In this document: positions 27,370-36,134 of the stretch, one piece after another
How the letters are laid out: every line of letters starts with the position of its first letter
Position numbering within the stretch: position 1 is the first letter of the stretch
DNA from: Oscillospiraceae bacterium
Lineage (GTDB): Bacteria > Bacillota > Clostridia > Oscillospirales > Oscillospiraceae
DNA: 64,000 nucleotides
Assembly (NCBI GenBank): GCA_902781745.1
Contig: CACZKM010000007.1
Span: 1-64,000, forward strand
Reading direction: 5' to 3'
Notes under the pieces: model-generated
Told to the model about the DNA's origin: nothing
Seen by the model: the letters and a program-made list of their open reading frames with translations, nothing else
Databases searched by the model: none
Translations under genes and position numbers: made by a program

Positions 27370-28566
27370 TTATCGGGCGGACACCAGCTTTTTCAGGCCT
27401 CTGGCCAGGCCCTCGATGGTCAGCTGATACATATCCACCACATTGCGGATCATCTCGATGGTCTGCCAGCCGTAGTCGTACTCCCACATGGACTCCGGGA
27501 TGGGGTTGAACCACACCATCTTCTCGAACCGGTTGTGGAAGCGGTTGAGCCAGGTCAGGCCGGTCTCCTTGTTGTACCGGTTGTAGTAGCTGCTGCCCCC
27601 GATCCAGGTGAGCTCCGAGGGGGCCATGGAGGCGTCCCCCACCACGATGACCTTGTACTCCCGGCTGAGGTTGTTGATGACCCACTGGGTCTGGACCGAG
27701 TCGCTGTAGACGCACCGGGGGTCGGTGTAGAGCTCGGAGTACCAGCAGTTGTGGAAGTAGTAGATCTTCAGGTCCTTGAAGTTGTTGGCCTTGTTCACCG
27801 CCTGGAAGAGCTGGCTGCACAGCCGGGCGTAGGGGGCCATGGACCCGCCGGAGTCGAAGAGGACCATGACCTTGATGTCGTTGGTCCGGGGCCGGTCGAA
27901 CTCCAGGGAGAGGTAGCCGGCGTTGTTGCAGGTCTCGTCGATGGTCCGGTCCAGGTTGAGCACGTCCATGGGCCCGTCCTGGCGGGTGGTCATCTGCCGC
28001 AGCCGGCGGAAGGCAAGCTGGAAGGTCCGCTGGTCCAGGACGTTGTCCTCCCGGAAGTCCCGGAACTTCCGCTCGCCCACCACCTGGAGGGCGTGGCGGT
28101 GGCGGCTCTCGCCTCCCACCCGGATGCCCGTGGCGGCGTAGCCCGAGTGGCCCATGGTGGAGGTGCCCCCGGTGCCGATCCAGTACTGGCCGCCGTCGTG
28201 GCGCTCGTGCTGCTCGGCCAGGCGCTCCTCCAGCATCTGGCGGAGCTTCTCCAGGTCGAAGGTGGTCCGGGCGTCCACCTCGTCCTTGTCGTACTTCTTC
28301 ATGTTCTTGGGGTCGTGGAGCCAGTCCATGAGCTCCTGGGGGATGTCCTCCATGTGCTGGACGTGCTCAAAGTAGGTGAGGAAGGCCTCGTCGAACTTGT
28401 CGAAGTCGGCCTCGGTCTTCACCAAAATCGCCCGGCTGACGTAGTAGAATTCCAGCAGGCTGTTCCGGCACAGCCCCCGCTCCAGGGCCTCCATCAGGGA
28501 GAGCCACTCGTTGAGGGACACGTCCAGGTCCAGGGCCCGCAGGAGGTAAAAGAAATCGGTAAACAC
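27370..28566 (-). CDS. VWA-domain (CoxE-like) protein
   Basis: A 398-aa cytoplasmic protein with a C-terminal von Willebrand A domain. Its MIDAS loop is FDSGGSM (near 234-240). The helical N-terminal part resembles CoxE/YehP-type VWA partners of MoxR ATPases. It begins 18 nt after the MoxR gene. Such pairs act in metal insertion or in maturation of membrane complexes. No target enzyme lies beside it, so the client is unknown. Confidence 0.85.
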   Translation of the reverse strand: MFTDFFYLLRALDLDVSLNEWLSLMEALERGLCRNSLLEFYYVSRAILVKTEADFDKFDEAFLTYFEHVQHMEDIPQELMDWLHDPKNMKKYDKDEVDARTTFDLEKLRQMLEERLAEQHERHDGGQYWIGTGGTSTMGHSGYAATGIRVGGESRHRHALQVVGERKFRDFREDNVLDQRTFQLAFRRLRQMTTRQDGPMDVLNLDRTIDETCNNAGYLSLEFDRPRTNDIKVMVLFDSGGSMAPYARLCSQLFQAVNKANNFKDLKIYYFHNCWYSELYTDPRCVYSDSVQTQWVINNLSREYKVIVVGDASMAPSELTWIGGSSYYNRYNKETGLTWLNRFHNRFEKMVWFNPIPESMWEYDYGWQTIEMIRNVVDMYQLTIEGLARGLKKLVSAR

Positions 28567-28584
28567 GATATGTTCTCCTATGCG

Positions 28585-29418
28585 TTACCAGCGGTATCCG
28601 TTCTTGGCGCGGTTCTTGGCGTTCTTCACGGCGGTGAGATCTTCCGTCTTCTTCAGCAGGATGCCGGCGTAGGGCAGCTCCTTTTCGATCTTCTCCGGGT
28701 CCACCCCGCCGATGCGCAGGGCCTGGAGCCAGTCCAGCAGCTCGGAGGTGGAGGGCTTCTTCGCCACAGTGGGCAGGTCTCGGACCTGGTAGAAGGCCCG
28801 CATGGCCATCTCCAGGAGGTGGTCCTCGATGTTGTCGTAGTGGGCGTGGACGATGTCGGTCATCATGGCCGCGTCGGGGAAGGAGATGTAGTGGAAGATG
28901 CACCGGCGGAGGAAGGCGTCGGGGAGCTCCTTTTCCGCGTTGGAGGTGATGATGACGATGGGCCGCTGCCTGGCGGTGATGGTCTCCTTGGTCTCGGGGA
29001 TGTAGAACTCCATCTTGTCCAGCTCCCACAGCAGGTCGTTGGGGAACTCCAGGTCGGCCTTGTCGATCTCGTCGATGAGGAGGACCACCTGCTTGTCGGC
29101 GGAGAAGGCCTCTCCCAGCTTGCCCAGCTTGATGTACTTCTTGATATCGTCCACCCCTTCGCCGCCGAACTGGCTGTCGTAGAGCCGCTGGACGGTGTCG
29201 TAGACGTACAGGCCGTCCTGGGCCTTGGTGGTGGACTTGATGTTCCAGATGATGAGCTCCTTGTCCAACGCGTCGCTGATGGCCTGGGCCAGCTGAGTCT
29301 TGCCGGTGCCGGGCTCCCCCTTGATGAGCAGGGGCTTTTCCAGGGCGATGGCGATGTTGACGATCCGCAGCAGGTCGGCGGAGACCACGTAATTGCTGCT
29401 GCCTTTGAATTCTTTCAT
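28585..29418 (-). CDS. MoxR-family AAA+ ATPase
   Basis: A 277-aa AAA+ ATPase of the MoxR class. Walker A is GEPGTGKTQ (near 37-45) and Walker B VVLLIDEIDKAD; sensor 1 is in VIITSNAEKELPDAFLRR with the arginine finger. The ATG at 29418 follows GAAAGGA; an upstream in-frame ATG lacks a site. It is followed closely by the VWA gene, its expected partner for chaperone-like remodelling. Confidence 0.9.
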   Translation of the reverse strand: MKEFKGSSNYVVSADLLRIVNIAIALEKPLLIKGEPGTGKTQLAQAISDALDKELIIWNIKSTTKAQDGLYVYDTVQRLYDSQFGGEGVDDIKKYIKLGKLGEAFSADKQVVLLIDEIDKADLEFPNDLLWELDKMEFYIPETKETITARQRPIVIITSNAEKELPDAFLRRCIFHYISFPDAAMMTDIVHAHYDNIEDHLLEMAMRAFYQVRDLPTVAKKPSTSELLDWLQALRIGGVDPEKIEKELPYAGILLKKTEDLTAVKNAKNRAKNGYRW

Positions 29419-29551
29419 AGTGTTTGGTTCCTTTCCTTGTCGGTCAGAGGGCCCCCGGGCGGAGGCCAAATTTATTCAAGAATAATTCTAACACAAAAAC
29501 GGTAGGAAGTCACCGGGTAACGGGGATTTTTTCTGGGATTTTTTCGGAACA

Positions 29552-29585
29552 AAAGGAGCCCGCGCCTGCCGGCGCCGGCTCCTTT
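29552..29585 (-). terminator. terminator of the SCIFF-SanA-Uma2 operon
   Basis: A stem AAAGGAGCC/GGCTCCTTT with GC-rich inner pairing and T-rich downstream sequence on the minus strand lies just after the Uma2 stop. A smaller GGATA/TATCC hairpin adjoins at 29,587-29,600. Confidence 0.75.
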
Positions 29586-29606
29586 GGATATGGGTATCCT
29601 GTTTTT

Positions 29607-30179
29607 TTACATCACCCGGTCGAAAATATCCGCCACGGGGATGAGCAAATCGTCAAACAGGCAGCATTTAAACTCGGTGATGACCGCCGCCCGCTCTTCC
29701 TCGCGCATCTTTGCCAGCATCACCTCGGGGTGGACGGCGTAGACCTCATGGAGAACGAAGCGGCCGTCCCGAAGCTGGTACTGGGTCACCGTCTTATCCC
29801 CCGGGCTGACGATCCAGTATTCCTTGACGCCGCAGGCCTCATACACGTCTTTTTTGTGGCCGATGTCATTCTTGGCCGTGCTGGGGGAGAGGACCTCCAC
29901 CACCAGATCCGGCGCGCCGTGGACGCCGTCGGTCTGGATCTTGTCCCTGTCGCAGACGATCATGCCGTCGGGGACAAAGCGGTCTTTTTCCGTCAGATAC
30001 AAGTCCGTACCGTCGGCAAAAGGCGTACAGCCCTTGCCCTTCAAATACCGGTTGAATATGGAATAGATATTCGACGCGACAAAATTGTGATTCACCGTCG
30101 GCCGGGGAGACATGAGCACGACCTTTCCGTCGATCAGTTCCTCCCACACCGGGTCCTGATAAGCCGGATTCTCGTTCAT
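29607..30179 (-). CDS. Uma2 family putative nuclease (copy 2)
   Basis: A 190-aa Uma2 family protein. DRFVPDGMIVCD, APDLVVEVLSPST and EYWIVSPGDK hold the conserved PD-(D/E)xK positions. It is the same length as copy 1, with similar core order but low overall identity. It lies 18 nt after the SanA-like gene and ends the operon that starts with SCIFF. No activity is established. Confidence 0.8.
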   Translation of the reverse strand: MNENPAYQDPVWEELIDGKVVLMSPRPTVNHNFVASNIYSIFNRYLKGKGCTPFADGTDLYLTEKDRFVPDGMIVCDRDKIQTDGVHGAPDLVVEVLSPSTAKNDIGHKKDVYEACGVKEYWIVSPGDKTVTQYQLRDGRFVLHEVYAVHPEVMLAKMREEERAAVITEFKCCLFDDLLIPVADIFDRVM

Positions 30180-30197
30180 GACAGACTCCTTTCCCTG

Positions 30198-30806
30198 TTA
30201 TCGAAAAACCATCCGCGCAAAATCCTTATCCCGGGCCAGCACCTCCCGGGCCGACCAGATGATCTGCTTGGGCCCGTAGGTCCGCAGGGTGGCCGACACG
30301 CCGTGTGCCTCCAGACCATAGCTCTCGGCCAGGTAGAGGGCCCGGTAGAGGTGATATTCCTGGGTGACGAGAACCACCCGCTTCACCCCGAACTCGTCCC
30401 TGGCCCGGCGGACGCTGGCGTCGGTGTTGACCCCCTCCCGGTCCAGGACGAGGGCCTCCTTCGGCACCCCCCGGGCCAGGGCGAAGGTCTCCATGGCCCC
30501 CGGCTCGTCGTAGTCCGGGGCCCGGGTCCCGTCCCCGGAGAGGAGGAGCTTGTCCGCCCAGCCTTTGTTGTACAGGTCGATGGCCACGGTCATCCGGTCG
30601 TGGAGCATGGGCTTGGGGGCGCCGTCGGCGTCCAGGCCGCAGCCCAGGACCAGGATGGCGTCCAGGTCCCCGGGGGGTTGGTCTTCCGCGGACAGGACGG
30701 CGTTTCGTTCATGGAGGACCATCCACCCGCTGATCCCGAAGGCCAGGGCGGCGCCCAGAACACAGAGGGCCAGCAGGAGGAGAAGAAGGCGTCGCAGGAC
30801 GATCAT
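30198..30806 (-). CDS. SanA/YdcF-like DUF218 membrane protein
   Basis: A 202-aa protein with one N-terminal membrane segment (about 5-28) and an extracytoplasmic DUF218 domain: AILVLGCGLDADG, LLLSGDG, NTDASVRRAR and VTQEYHLYRAL. This family (SanA, ElyC, YdcF) is tied to envelope integrity and vancomycin sensitivity in enterobacteria; the reaction is unknown. It starts 3 nt after the acidic small gene. Confidence 0.86.
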   Translation of the reverse strand: MIVLRRLLLLLLALCVLGAALAFGISGWMVLHERNAVLSAEDQPPGDLDAILVLGCGLDADGAPKPMLHDRMTVAIDLYNKGWADKLLLSGDGTRAPDYDEPGAMETFALARGVPKEALVLDREGVNTDASVRRARDEFGVKRVVLVTQEYHLYRALYLAESYGLEAHGVSATLRTYGPKQIIWSAREVLARDKDFARMVFR

Positions 30807-30809
30807 GAC

Positions 30810-30998
30810 TCAGTCCTCGTCCTCGTCGTCGTCATCCTCTTCCCCTCTGAGATAAGTGACCTCCAGGGTGGAGGAGCTGAGCATATCCACCCGGCCTTCC
30901 CGCCAGCCCTTTTTGGCCATCTTCTCGTTGCCCGCCTCCAGCTTGGCGGTGACGTCGTCGGTGTCGATGCCGTCGTAGCGTACCTTTTTCGTTTCCAT
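30810..30998 (-). CDS. small acidic protein in the SCIFF operon
   Basis: A 62-aa protein, METKKVRYDGIDTDDVTAKL at its start and ending in a run of Asp/Glu. It has no signal, membrane segment or cysteines. The ATG at 30998 follows AAGGAGG. It sits 33 nt after the SCIFF maturase and 3 nt before the SanA-like gene, so it is certainly co-transcribed with them. I do not recognise the family. It could be an accessory factor of the maturase, but that is only positional. Confidence 0.65.
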   Translation of the reverse strand: METKKVRYDGIDTDDVTAKLEAGNEKMAKKGWREGRVDMLSSSTLEVTYLRGEEDDDDEDED

Positions 30999-31031
30999 CA
31001 CAGTTTCCTCCTTGCAGGTCTTCCGTATCCG

Positions 31032-32414
31032 TTATACAGTCTGCCCGGACTGGGCGACCTTCATCATAATGGCGCACTCGATGCGCTTCTTGAACAGCTT
31101 GCAGCCGTACTCGTAGGTGCCGCCGATGTCCCCGCTGGCGTGGTAGGCGTTGGCGGCGCAGCCCCCGGCGCAGTAGAGCCGGGCCCAGCAGTCCCGGCAG
31201 TCGGGGTTGGTCACCACGTTGCACCGGTGGAACCTCTCCCCCAGGGCCGGGTTGGTCACCCCGTCCCAGACGTTGCCCATGGAGTAGTCCGGGTCGTTGA
31301 CGAACTGGTGGCAGGGGAAGAGCTCCCCCCAGGGGGTCACCGCCAGGTACTCGGTGCCCGAGCCGCAGCCCGACATCCGCTTGTGGAGGCAGGGCCCCCC
31401 GGCCAGGTCGATCATGTAGTGGTAGAAGGTGAAGGGCCTCCCCTCCCGCTCCCGCCTGAGCATCTCCTTGGCGAGGATCTCGTACTGGTCGAAGAGCACG
31501 GGCAGGTCCTCCTCGGTGAGGGCCCAGGGGTCCCCCGGGGGGCAGACCACCGGCTCCATGCTCAGCTCGGTGAAGCCCAGGTCGGCCATGTGGAAGATAT
31601 CCTCGGTAAAGTCCGTGTTGTCGTGGGTGAAGGTCCCCCGCATATAGTAGCTCCGGTCTCCCCGGCGCTCCACGAACCGTTGGAACTTCGGCACGATGCG
31701 GTCGTAGCTGCCGTGGCCGGCAAAGTCCCGGCGGAGCCTGTCGTGGACCTCCTTCCGGCCGTCCAGGCTGAGGACCACGTTGTGCATCTCCTTGTAGCAG
31801 AAGTCGGTGACCTCGTCGTCCAGCAGGACCCCGTTGGTGGTGAGGGTGAACCGGAAGTTCTTGTGGTGGATGGGCTCCTGGGTCCGGGCGTAGGCCACCA
31901 GGTCCTTGACCACCTGCCAGTTCATCAGGGGCTCTCCGCCGAAGAAGTCCACCTCCAGGTTCACCCGGCTGCCGGAGGAGGCGATGAGGAAGTCCAGGGC
32001 CTGCCTGCCCACCTCGAAGGACATGAGGGCCCGGTCCCCGTGGTACTTCCCCTGGCTGGCGAAGCAGTAGCTACAGTTGAGGTTGCAGGTGTGGGCCACA
32101 TGGAGGCACATGGCCTTCAGCACGGGCTTGGTGTGCTCGAAGGCCTCCTGCTCCACCTCCGCCCACAGGTCCCGGGAGAAGAGCTTCCCGGCGTCCTTCA
32201 GCTCGTCGATGTCCGCCAGGCAGTCCCGGAGCTCTTTCTCGTCCACGTCGGGCAGGTGGCCGTACTTGTCCAGCATCCGGGCCACGATCTCGTCCCGGGG
32301 GGTGGTCTCGTAGAGGGAGATGACGTCATAGGCCACCTCGTCCACCACATGGACCGCCCCGCTGTAGACGTCCAGGACGATGTTGTACCCGTTGAGTTTG
32401 TATTGATGGATCAT
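31032..32414 (-). CDS. scfB: SCIFF radical SAM maturase
   Basis: A 460-aa radical SAM/SPASM enzyme that forms Cys-to-Thr (or other residue) thioether bonds in the SCIFF peptide. An N-terminal peptide-binding region (about 1-95) precedes the radical cluster motif CNLNCSYC (Cys110, 114, 117). The C-terminal SPASM region has several cysteines (near C-GSGTEY, RCNVVTNPDCRDCWARLYCAGGC). The SCIFF precursor gene lies directly upstream, which makes this assignment firm. Confidence 0.94.
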   Translation of the reverse strand: MIHQYKLNGYNIVLDVYSGAVHVVDEVAYDVISLYETTPRDEIVARMLDKYGHLPDVDEKELRDCLADIDELKDAGKLFSRDLWAEVEQEAFEHTKPVLKAMCLHVAHTCNLNCSYCFASQGKYHGDRALMSFEVGRQALDFLIASSGSRVNLEVDFFGGEPLMNWQVVKDLVAYARTQEPIHHKNFRFTLTTNGVLLDDEVTDFCYKEMHNVVLSLDGRKEVHDRLRRDFAGHGSYDRIVPKFQRFVERRGDRSYYMRGTFTHDNTDFTEDIFHMADLGFTELSMEPVVCPPGDPWALTEEDLPVLFDQYEILAKEMLRREREGRPFTFYHYMIDLAGGPCLHKRMSGCGSGTEYLAVTPWGELFPCHQFVNDPDYSMGNVWDGVTNPALGERFHRCNVVTNPDCRDCWARLYCAGGCAANAYHASGDIGGTYEYGCKLFKKRIECAIMMKVAQSGQTV

Positions 32415-32459
32415 AGCAGTCGATCATCCTTATACTATTTCTTGGAATGGGACAGAAAA

Positions 32460-32496
32460 AGCGCCGCGTGATCGGAGATCCGCGGCGGCTTTCCTT
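32460..32496 (-). terminator. attenuator-like hairpin between SCIFF and its maturase
   Basis: On the minus strand a GC stem (CGCCGCG/CGCGGCG with inner GATC pairing) is followed by TTTTT. It would lower maturase expression relative to the precursor. Confidence 0.65.
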
Positions 32497-32511
32497 GTGT
32501 TACATTGGTGC

Positions 32512-32658
32512 TCAGCGATTCTCGTTCTCGCACTGCTGGTTGGCAAGGCCGCAGGAGGTCTTGCAGGCAGACTGGCAAGAGGTCTGGCATTCGCCGCAGC
32601 CGCCGGTCTTCAGGCTCTTGGCCAGGTCCCGGGTCTCCAGAGTCTGGATTCTCCGCAT
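32512..32658 (-). CDS. scfA: SCIFF ribosomal peptide precursor (six Cys in forty-five)
   Basis: A 48-aa peptide starting MRRIQTLETRDLAKSLKTGG and then carrying six cysteines in the C-terminal part, including CGEC, TSC, SAC, TSC and QQC. This is the SCIFF pattern exactly. The ATG at 32658 follows AAAGGAG. It is encoded 97 nt upstream of the maturase, with a leaky terminator between. SCIFF peptides are near-universal in clostridia; the mature function is unknown. Confidence 0.95.
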   Translation of the reverse strand: MRRIQTLETRDLAKSLKTGGCGECQTSCQSACKTSCGLANQQCENENR

Positions 32659-32772
32659 GGGAAACAGCTCCTTTCATCAGGGTCATGGTTTTGTGGAGAC
32701 CATTATACTGGCTTTTTCCGGGGTTGTCAATGGGTCTTTCCCGCCTTTCTTCCCGCCGGTCCCGGCCGTTCG

Positions 32773-33780
32773 TCAGGGGCCCAGCTCCCGGAAGAGGAAG
32801 GTCACCACCGCCCCCCGGGGGCAGCCCACCTTGGGGGAGACGGTGAGGTTGGTGTCCGCCAGCAGGTTGTGCCCCATCGCCCAGGCGCCGGCCTCCTCAT
32901 ACCAGCCGTCGGGTCCCTCCTCCATGGCCCGGTAAAGGAAGGTGATGATGTGGGCGGTGGAGCAGGTCTGGCCGGGGGAGAAGTGGGTGGCGTCGGCGCC
33001 CACGGTAATCTTCTTCTCCACCGCCCAGAGGACGGCTTTGTAGTAGTAGTCCGTGGTCTTCACATCCACGAAGGGATTCTTCGTTGCAGAGGGCTCCGGC
33101 TCCCCGCAGGCCCGCCACAGGAAGGTGACGGTCTGGGCCCGGGTGACGGTGGCGTAGGGGCCGAATTTGGTGTCGCTGATCCCCTTGGTCACCTGGGGGG
33201 CGCGGTAGTAGGCCCACAGCACCCCGTCATAGAAGTAGTTCCCCTCCTTCACGTCCTCAAAGGGGTTGGAGAAGTCCTCGGGGTACAGCGCCGGGGGCTC
33301 TCCCGAGCCCAGGGGGGTGAGGCACACGCTGGCCACCCAGCCCGGGCCGCCGTCGTAGATGATCTGGGACCAGCCGTCATAGGCGGCGGTGACCTTCACC
33401 TGGTCCCCCAGGGTGAGGTTCCCCAGCCAGGCGCTCTCGCCGCCGGCCAGCTCCCGCACCGCCACCACGCCCGTGTTCACATAGTGGGTGGGGCTCATGT
33501 CCTCGGGGTCGGGGAGGGGGGTGAGGTATTTGGTCATCACCCAGCCGTAGCCGCTCCCGTACTCGATCTTGGACCAGTCCCCCTGGTCCTCCACCACCAC
33601 CACCTCTTTGCCCTGGGTCAGGCCGCCGATCCGGGGGCTTTCGCTGTCGGGCTCCTGGCGGACGGTGAGGGTGCCCGCGCTGACGGTGTGGGTGGTCCCG
33701 CCCCCGGCCAGGGCCGCCAGGGGCAGAAGGCTGACCGCAAGGAGCAGGGCCAGCAGGGTGGAAAGGACTCTCTTTTTCAT
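32773..33780 (-). CDS. secreted SH3-SLH surface protein (paralogue 1)
   Basis: A 335-aa secreted protein. The signal peptide MKKRVLSTLLALLLAVSLL is cleaved near ALA. Two bacterial SH3 domains follow (about 30-90 and 95-160), then three SLH repeats (about 165-330). SH3 domains of this kind bind peptidoglycan, and SLH repeats bind the wall polymer. No catalytic domain is present. It is a tandem paralogue of the next gene, with nearly identical signal-peptide DNA and 5' leader. Confidence 0.85.
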   Translation of the reverse strand: MKKRVLSTLLALLLAVSLLPLAALAGGGTTHTVSAGTLTVRQEPDSESPRIGGLTQGKEVVVVEDQGDWSKIEYGSGYGWVMTKYLTPLPDPEDMSPTHYVNTGVVAVRELAGGESAWLGNLTLGDQVKVTAAYDGWSQIIYDGGPGWVASVCLTPLGSGEPPALYPEDFSNPFEDVKEGNYFYDGVLWAYYRAPQVTKGISDTKFGPYATVTRAQTVTFLWRACGEPEPSATKNPFVDVKTTDYYYKAVLWAVEKKITVGADATHFSPGQTCSTAHIITFLYRAMEEGPDGWYEEAGAWAMGHNLLADTNLTVSPKVGCPRGAVVTFLFRELGP

Positions 33781-33843
33781 GGGAAAAACCTCCGTCTCAA
33801 ATGATTCCTTCTCGTTCGATGGGGGTCTGAATACGCGCCGTTG

Positions 33844-35781
33844 TCAGGAACGCTCCATAAACTTGACCTTCCACAGGAACTGCACCACGCACCAGCGGGG
33901 ACAGGGGGTCTTGTCGTTTACGGAGATCTCCACAAAGAAGGGCATATTGACGTTGCCGCTTTGTTCCGCAGCCCAGGCCGCCGCCTCGCCGTTCCAGCCG
34001 CCGTTGGGGCCGCCCTTGCCGGGGTTGACGGTCCGGTACAGGAAGGTGACGATGTGCCGGGTGCTGAGGGTGGCCTTGGGGGCGAAGTGGGTGGAATCCA
34101 CCCCCACGGTGATCCCGTTCTCCACGGCCCAGAGGATGGGCTTGTACCAATACTCCGAGGCCTTCACGTCCACGAAGGGGTTCTTGGTGGTCTTGGGCTC
34201 CGGGCAGCCCATGGACCGCCACAGGAAGGTGACGCACTGGCCCCGGGTCACGGTCTCCGCAGGGCCGAACTTGGTGTCGCTGACCCCCTTGGTCACCTGG
34301 GGATCGGCGTGGTAGGCCCAGAGGACCGCGGGATAGTACTTATCCCTGTCGGTCACGTCGGTGAAGGGGTTGAGGACGTCGGACTTGGGCACCAGGTATG
34401 CGCTCTCTACCCAGCCGTAGCCGTCCTCCAGGATGATCTTGGACCAGTTCCCCTGGGTATCCACGACGGTGACCTCCGTGCCCGCGGGCAGGTCAACGAG
34501 CCAATCCCCGCGCTCCTCGACAGATTCCCACGGAGAATCCCACACACGCTGGCTGGAGTAGACGATGGTGTAGGTGGCGGAGGAGGATGCGCCGTCCTTG
34601 TAGGTCACAGTGAAGGGCTCGCTGACCCCCTTGCTAAAGCCGTCCCTGGCGGCCAGCCGGTAGGTCACCGTCGTTCCGGGCGTCTCCCAGGATGTATCGT
34701 AGACCACGGTCTCTTCCTTCGCATCGTAGGCCAGAGTACTTTTAGGCAGCCAGCCCGCATTCTCGGAATCGTACTCGATCTCGACATAGTTCGCCTCTAT
34801 GTTGAGCTGGAAGTGGATCGTGAGGGGGTCGCCCACGGTCAGCGTATCCTTGGGTTCATAGGAGTAGCTGAGGAATTTGTAGTTGTCGTTGTCTTTGAAT
34901 ACAGCCTTGATGTGCGCCGCCTCATTCCCCATCGTAAAGGAGGTATTAGGGCTGCCGGTGTAAAGCAGGGTCACGTTGCCGGAGACCACTTCCCAGCAGT
35001 AGAAGTGCTGACCGTCAGGGGGCGTGTCGGCGGTGATAAACACCTTCCCCTGGTACCTGCAGGTGGACTTGTCCGCCTTGCCGCCATCCACTGTGACGGG
35101 GTAGGCGGGGCGTTCAGGATCGGGCGCCAGTTCGCTGCGGGCTACCTCGCTGGCTCCGGTATCCTTATCTTTGCTGATGGCCTTCACAGTAAACACCGGG
35201 TCGTCGTTTTTTCCCGTAGTGAAACTCTGATACGTTTGGGGGGCCATGACTTTCTTTTCCGAGTACCGCTGGGTCTCATGCAGGTAAAGGCAGACGATAT
35301 AGAACTCCGCGCCCTCCACAGCGTCCCATTTTGCCAGATCGCCGTCCCAGCGGAGATTCTGGGGTGTGGGCAGGGTCTTGGCCGGGTTGTAAACAAAGGT
35401 TCCCTTCCACTCGGAGGTGAGCGGGATTTCCATGTGTCCTCCGTTGGGATTGAGCTGGCTTGCGTAGACCGAGACGCTGTACGTCCCGCTGGAACAGCCG
35501 CGCTCCCGGCAGAGATCGATCAAATCCAGGGAAAACGTACTCTGCTCTTTCTGATAGATCTCGTCCCGTATTTTGTCCTGCTCGGGGTCCTCCACGTTTG
35601 TGTGTGTAATCGTAAAATAGTATTTGTCCGCGTCGGGATAGGCGTCCCAGGAGAGCACCCCCTCCGGGGACAGATTCACGTTCTGCAGTTCGTTGTCCGC
35701 CCGGGCCGTCCCGCTCATTGCGGGGACCAGGCTGACCGCGAAGAGCAGGGCCAGCAGGGTGGAAAGGACGCGCTTTTTCAT
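33844..35781 (-). CDS. secreted FN3/repeat-SH3-SLH surface protein (paralogue 2)
   Basis: A 645-aa secreted protein starting MKKRVLSTLLALLFAVSLVP. In order: two FN3-like domains (about 30-215), a bacterial repeat domain of the kind ending SFTMGNEAAHIKAVF (about 220-310), an Ig-like region (about 310-420), an SH3 domain (about 425-485) and three SLH repeats (about 490-640). The ATG at 35781 follows AAGGAGG. It is likely a wall-anchored adhesin or structural protein; no enzyme motif is seen. Confidence 0.84.
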   Translation of the reverse strand: MKKRVLSTLLALLFAVSLVPAMSGTARADNELQNVNLSPEGVLSWDAYPDADKYYFTITHTNVEDPEQDKIRDEIYQKEQSTFSLDLIDLCRERGCSSGTYSVSVYASQLNPNGGHMEIPLTSEWKGTFVYNPAKTLPTPQNLRWDGDLAKWDAVEGAEFYIVCLYLHETQRYSEKKVMAPQTYQSFTTGKNDDPVFTVKAISKDKDTGASEVARSELAPDPERPAYPVTVDGGKADKSTCRYQGKVFITADTPPDGQHFYCWEVVSGNVTLLYTGSPNTSFTMGNEAAHIKAVFKDNDNYKFLSYSYEPKDTLTVGDPLTIHFQLNIEANYVEIEYDSENAGWLPKSTLAYDAKEETVVYDTSWETPGTTVTYRLAARDGFSKGVSEPFTVTYKDGASSSATYTIVYSSQRVWDSPWESVEERGDWLVDLPAGTEVTVVDTQGNWSKIILEDGYGWVESAYLVPKSDVLNPFTDVTDRDKYYPAVLWAYHADPQVTKGVSDTKFGPAETVTRGQCVTFLWRSMGCPEPKTTKNPFVDVKASEYWYKPILWAVENGITVGVDSTHFAPKATLSTRHIVTFLYRTVNPGKGGPNGGWNGEAAAWAAEQSGNVNMPFFVEISVNDKTPCPRWCVVQFLWKVKFMERS

Positions 35782-35897
35782 GGGAAATACCTCCTTCTCA
35801 TAGAACACATGGAACACATTCTGATTGGATGGGGATTCCGCACGGGGGAGATCGGTTGCCGGCCTCACCTTCTTTTCCTGAATATGCAGCGATTTTC

Positions 35898-35926
35898 TAA
35901 GTTACAATATTTTTTGTTAAGTTACA
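35898..35926. promoter_or_regulatory. direct-repeat operator candidate TAAGTTACA x2
   Basis: Perfect 9-bp direct repeats at 35,898-35,906 and 35,918-35,926 are spaced 20 bp apart, two helical turns, in an AT-rich patch. They lie 117 nt upstream of the SLH gene at 35,781. The geometry resembles LytTR-type sites. Nothing else is seen in the gap 35,782-36,134. Confidence 0.35.
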
Positions 35927-36134
35927 GTGTACCAGAACCCCCGGAGAAAGGCAAGGCTTACGCCGCAAATTATAGGAGAAATGCGTATTACTCATCAACT
36001 TTGTGAAATAATGCTCCTGCCGGGGATTTCCTGCGGTATTCCGGGAAAAGAAGGGCACCCTAACCGGTGCGCCCCCGCAAAAGGGGCGCGCCCGGTCGAC
36101 GTTCCGACGAGATTTCGGAACGGGGGGATCTTTT

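Noticed and set aside
29424..32471. 1015-codon plus-strand open frame
   Set aside because: Shadow of the minus-strand Uma2, SanA-like and SCIFF maturase genes; no ribosome site or recognisable domain.
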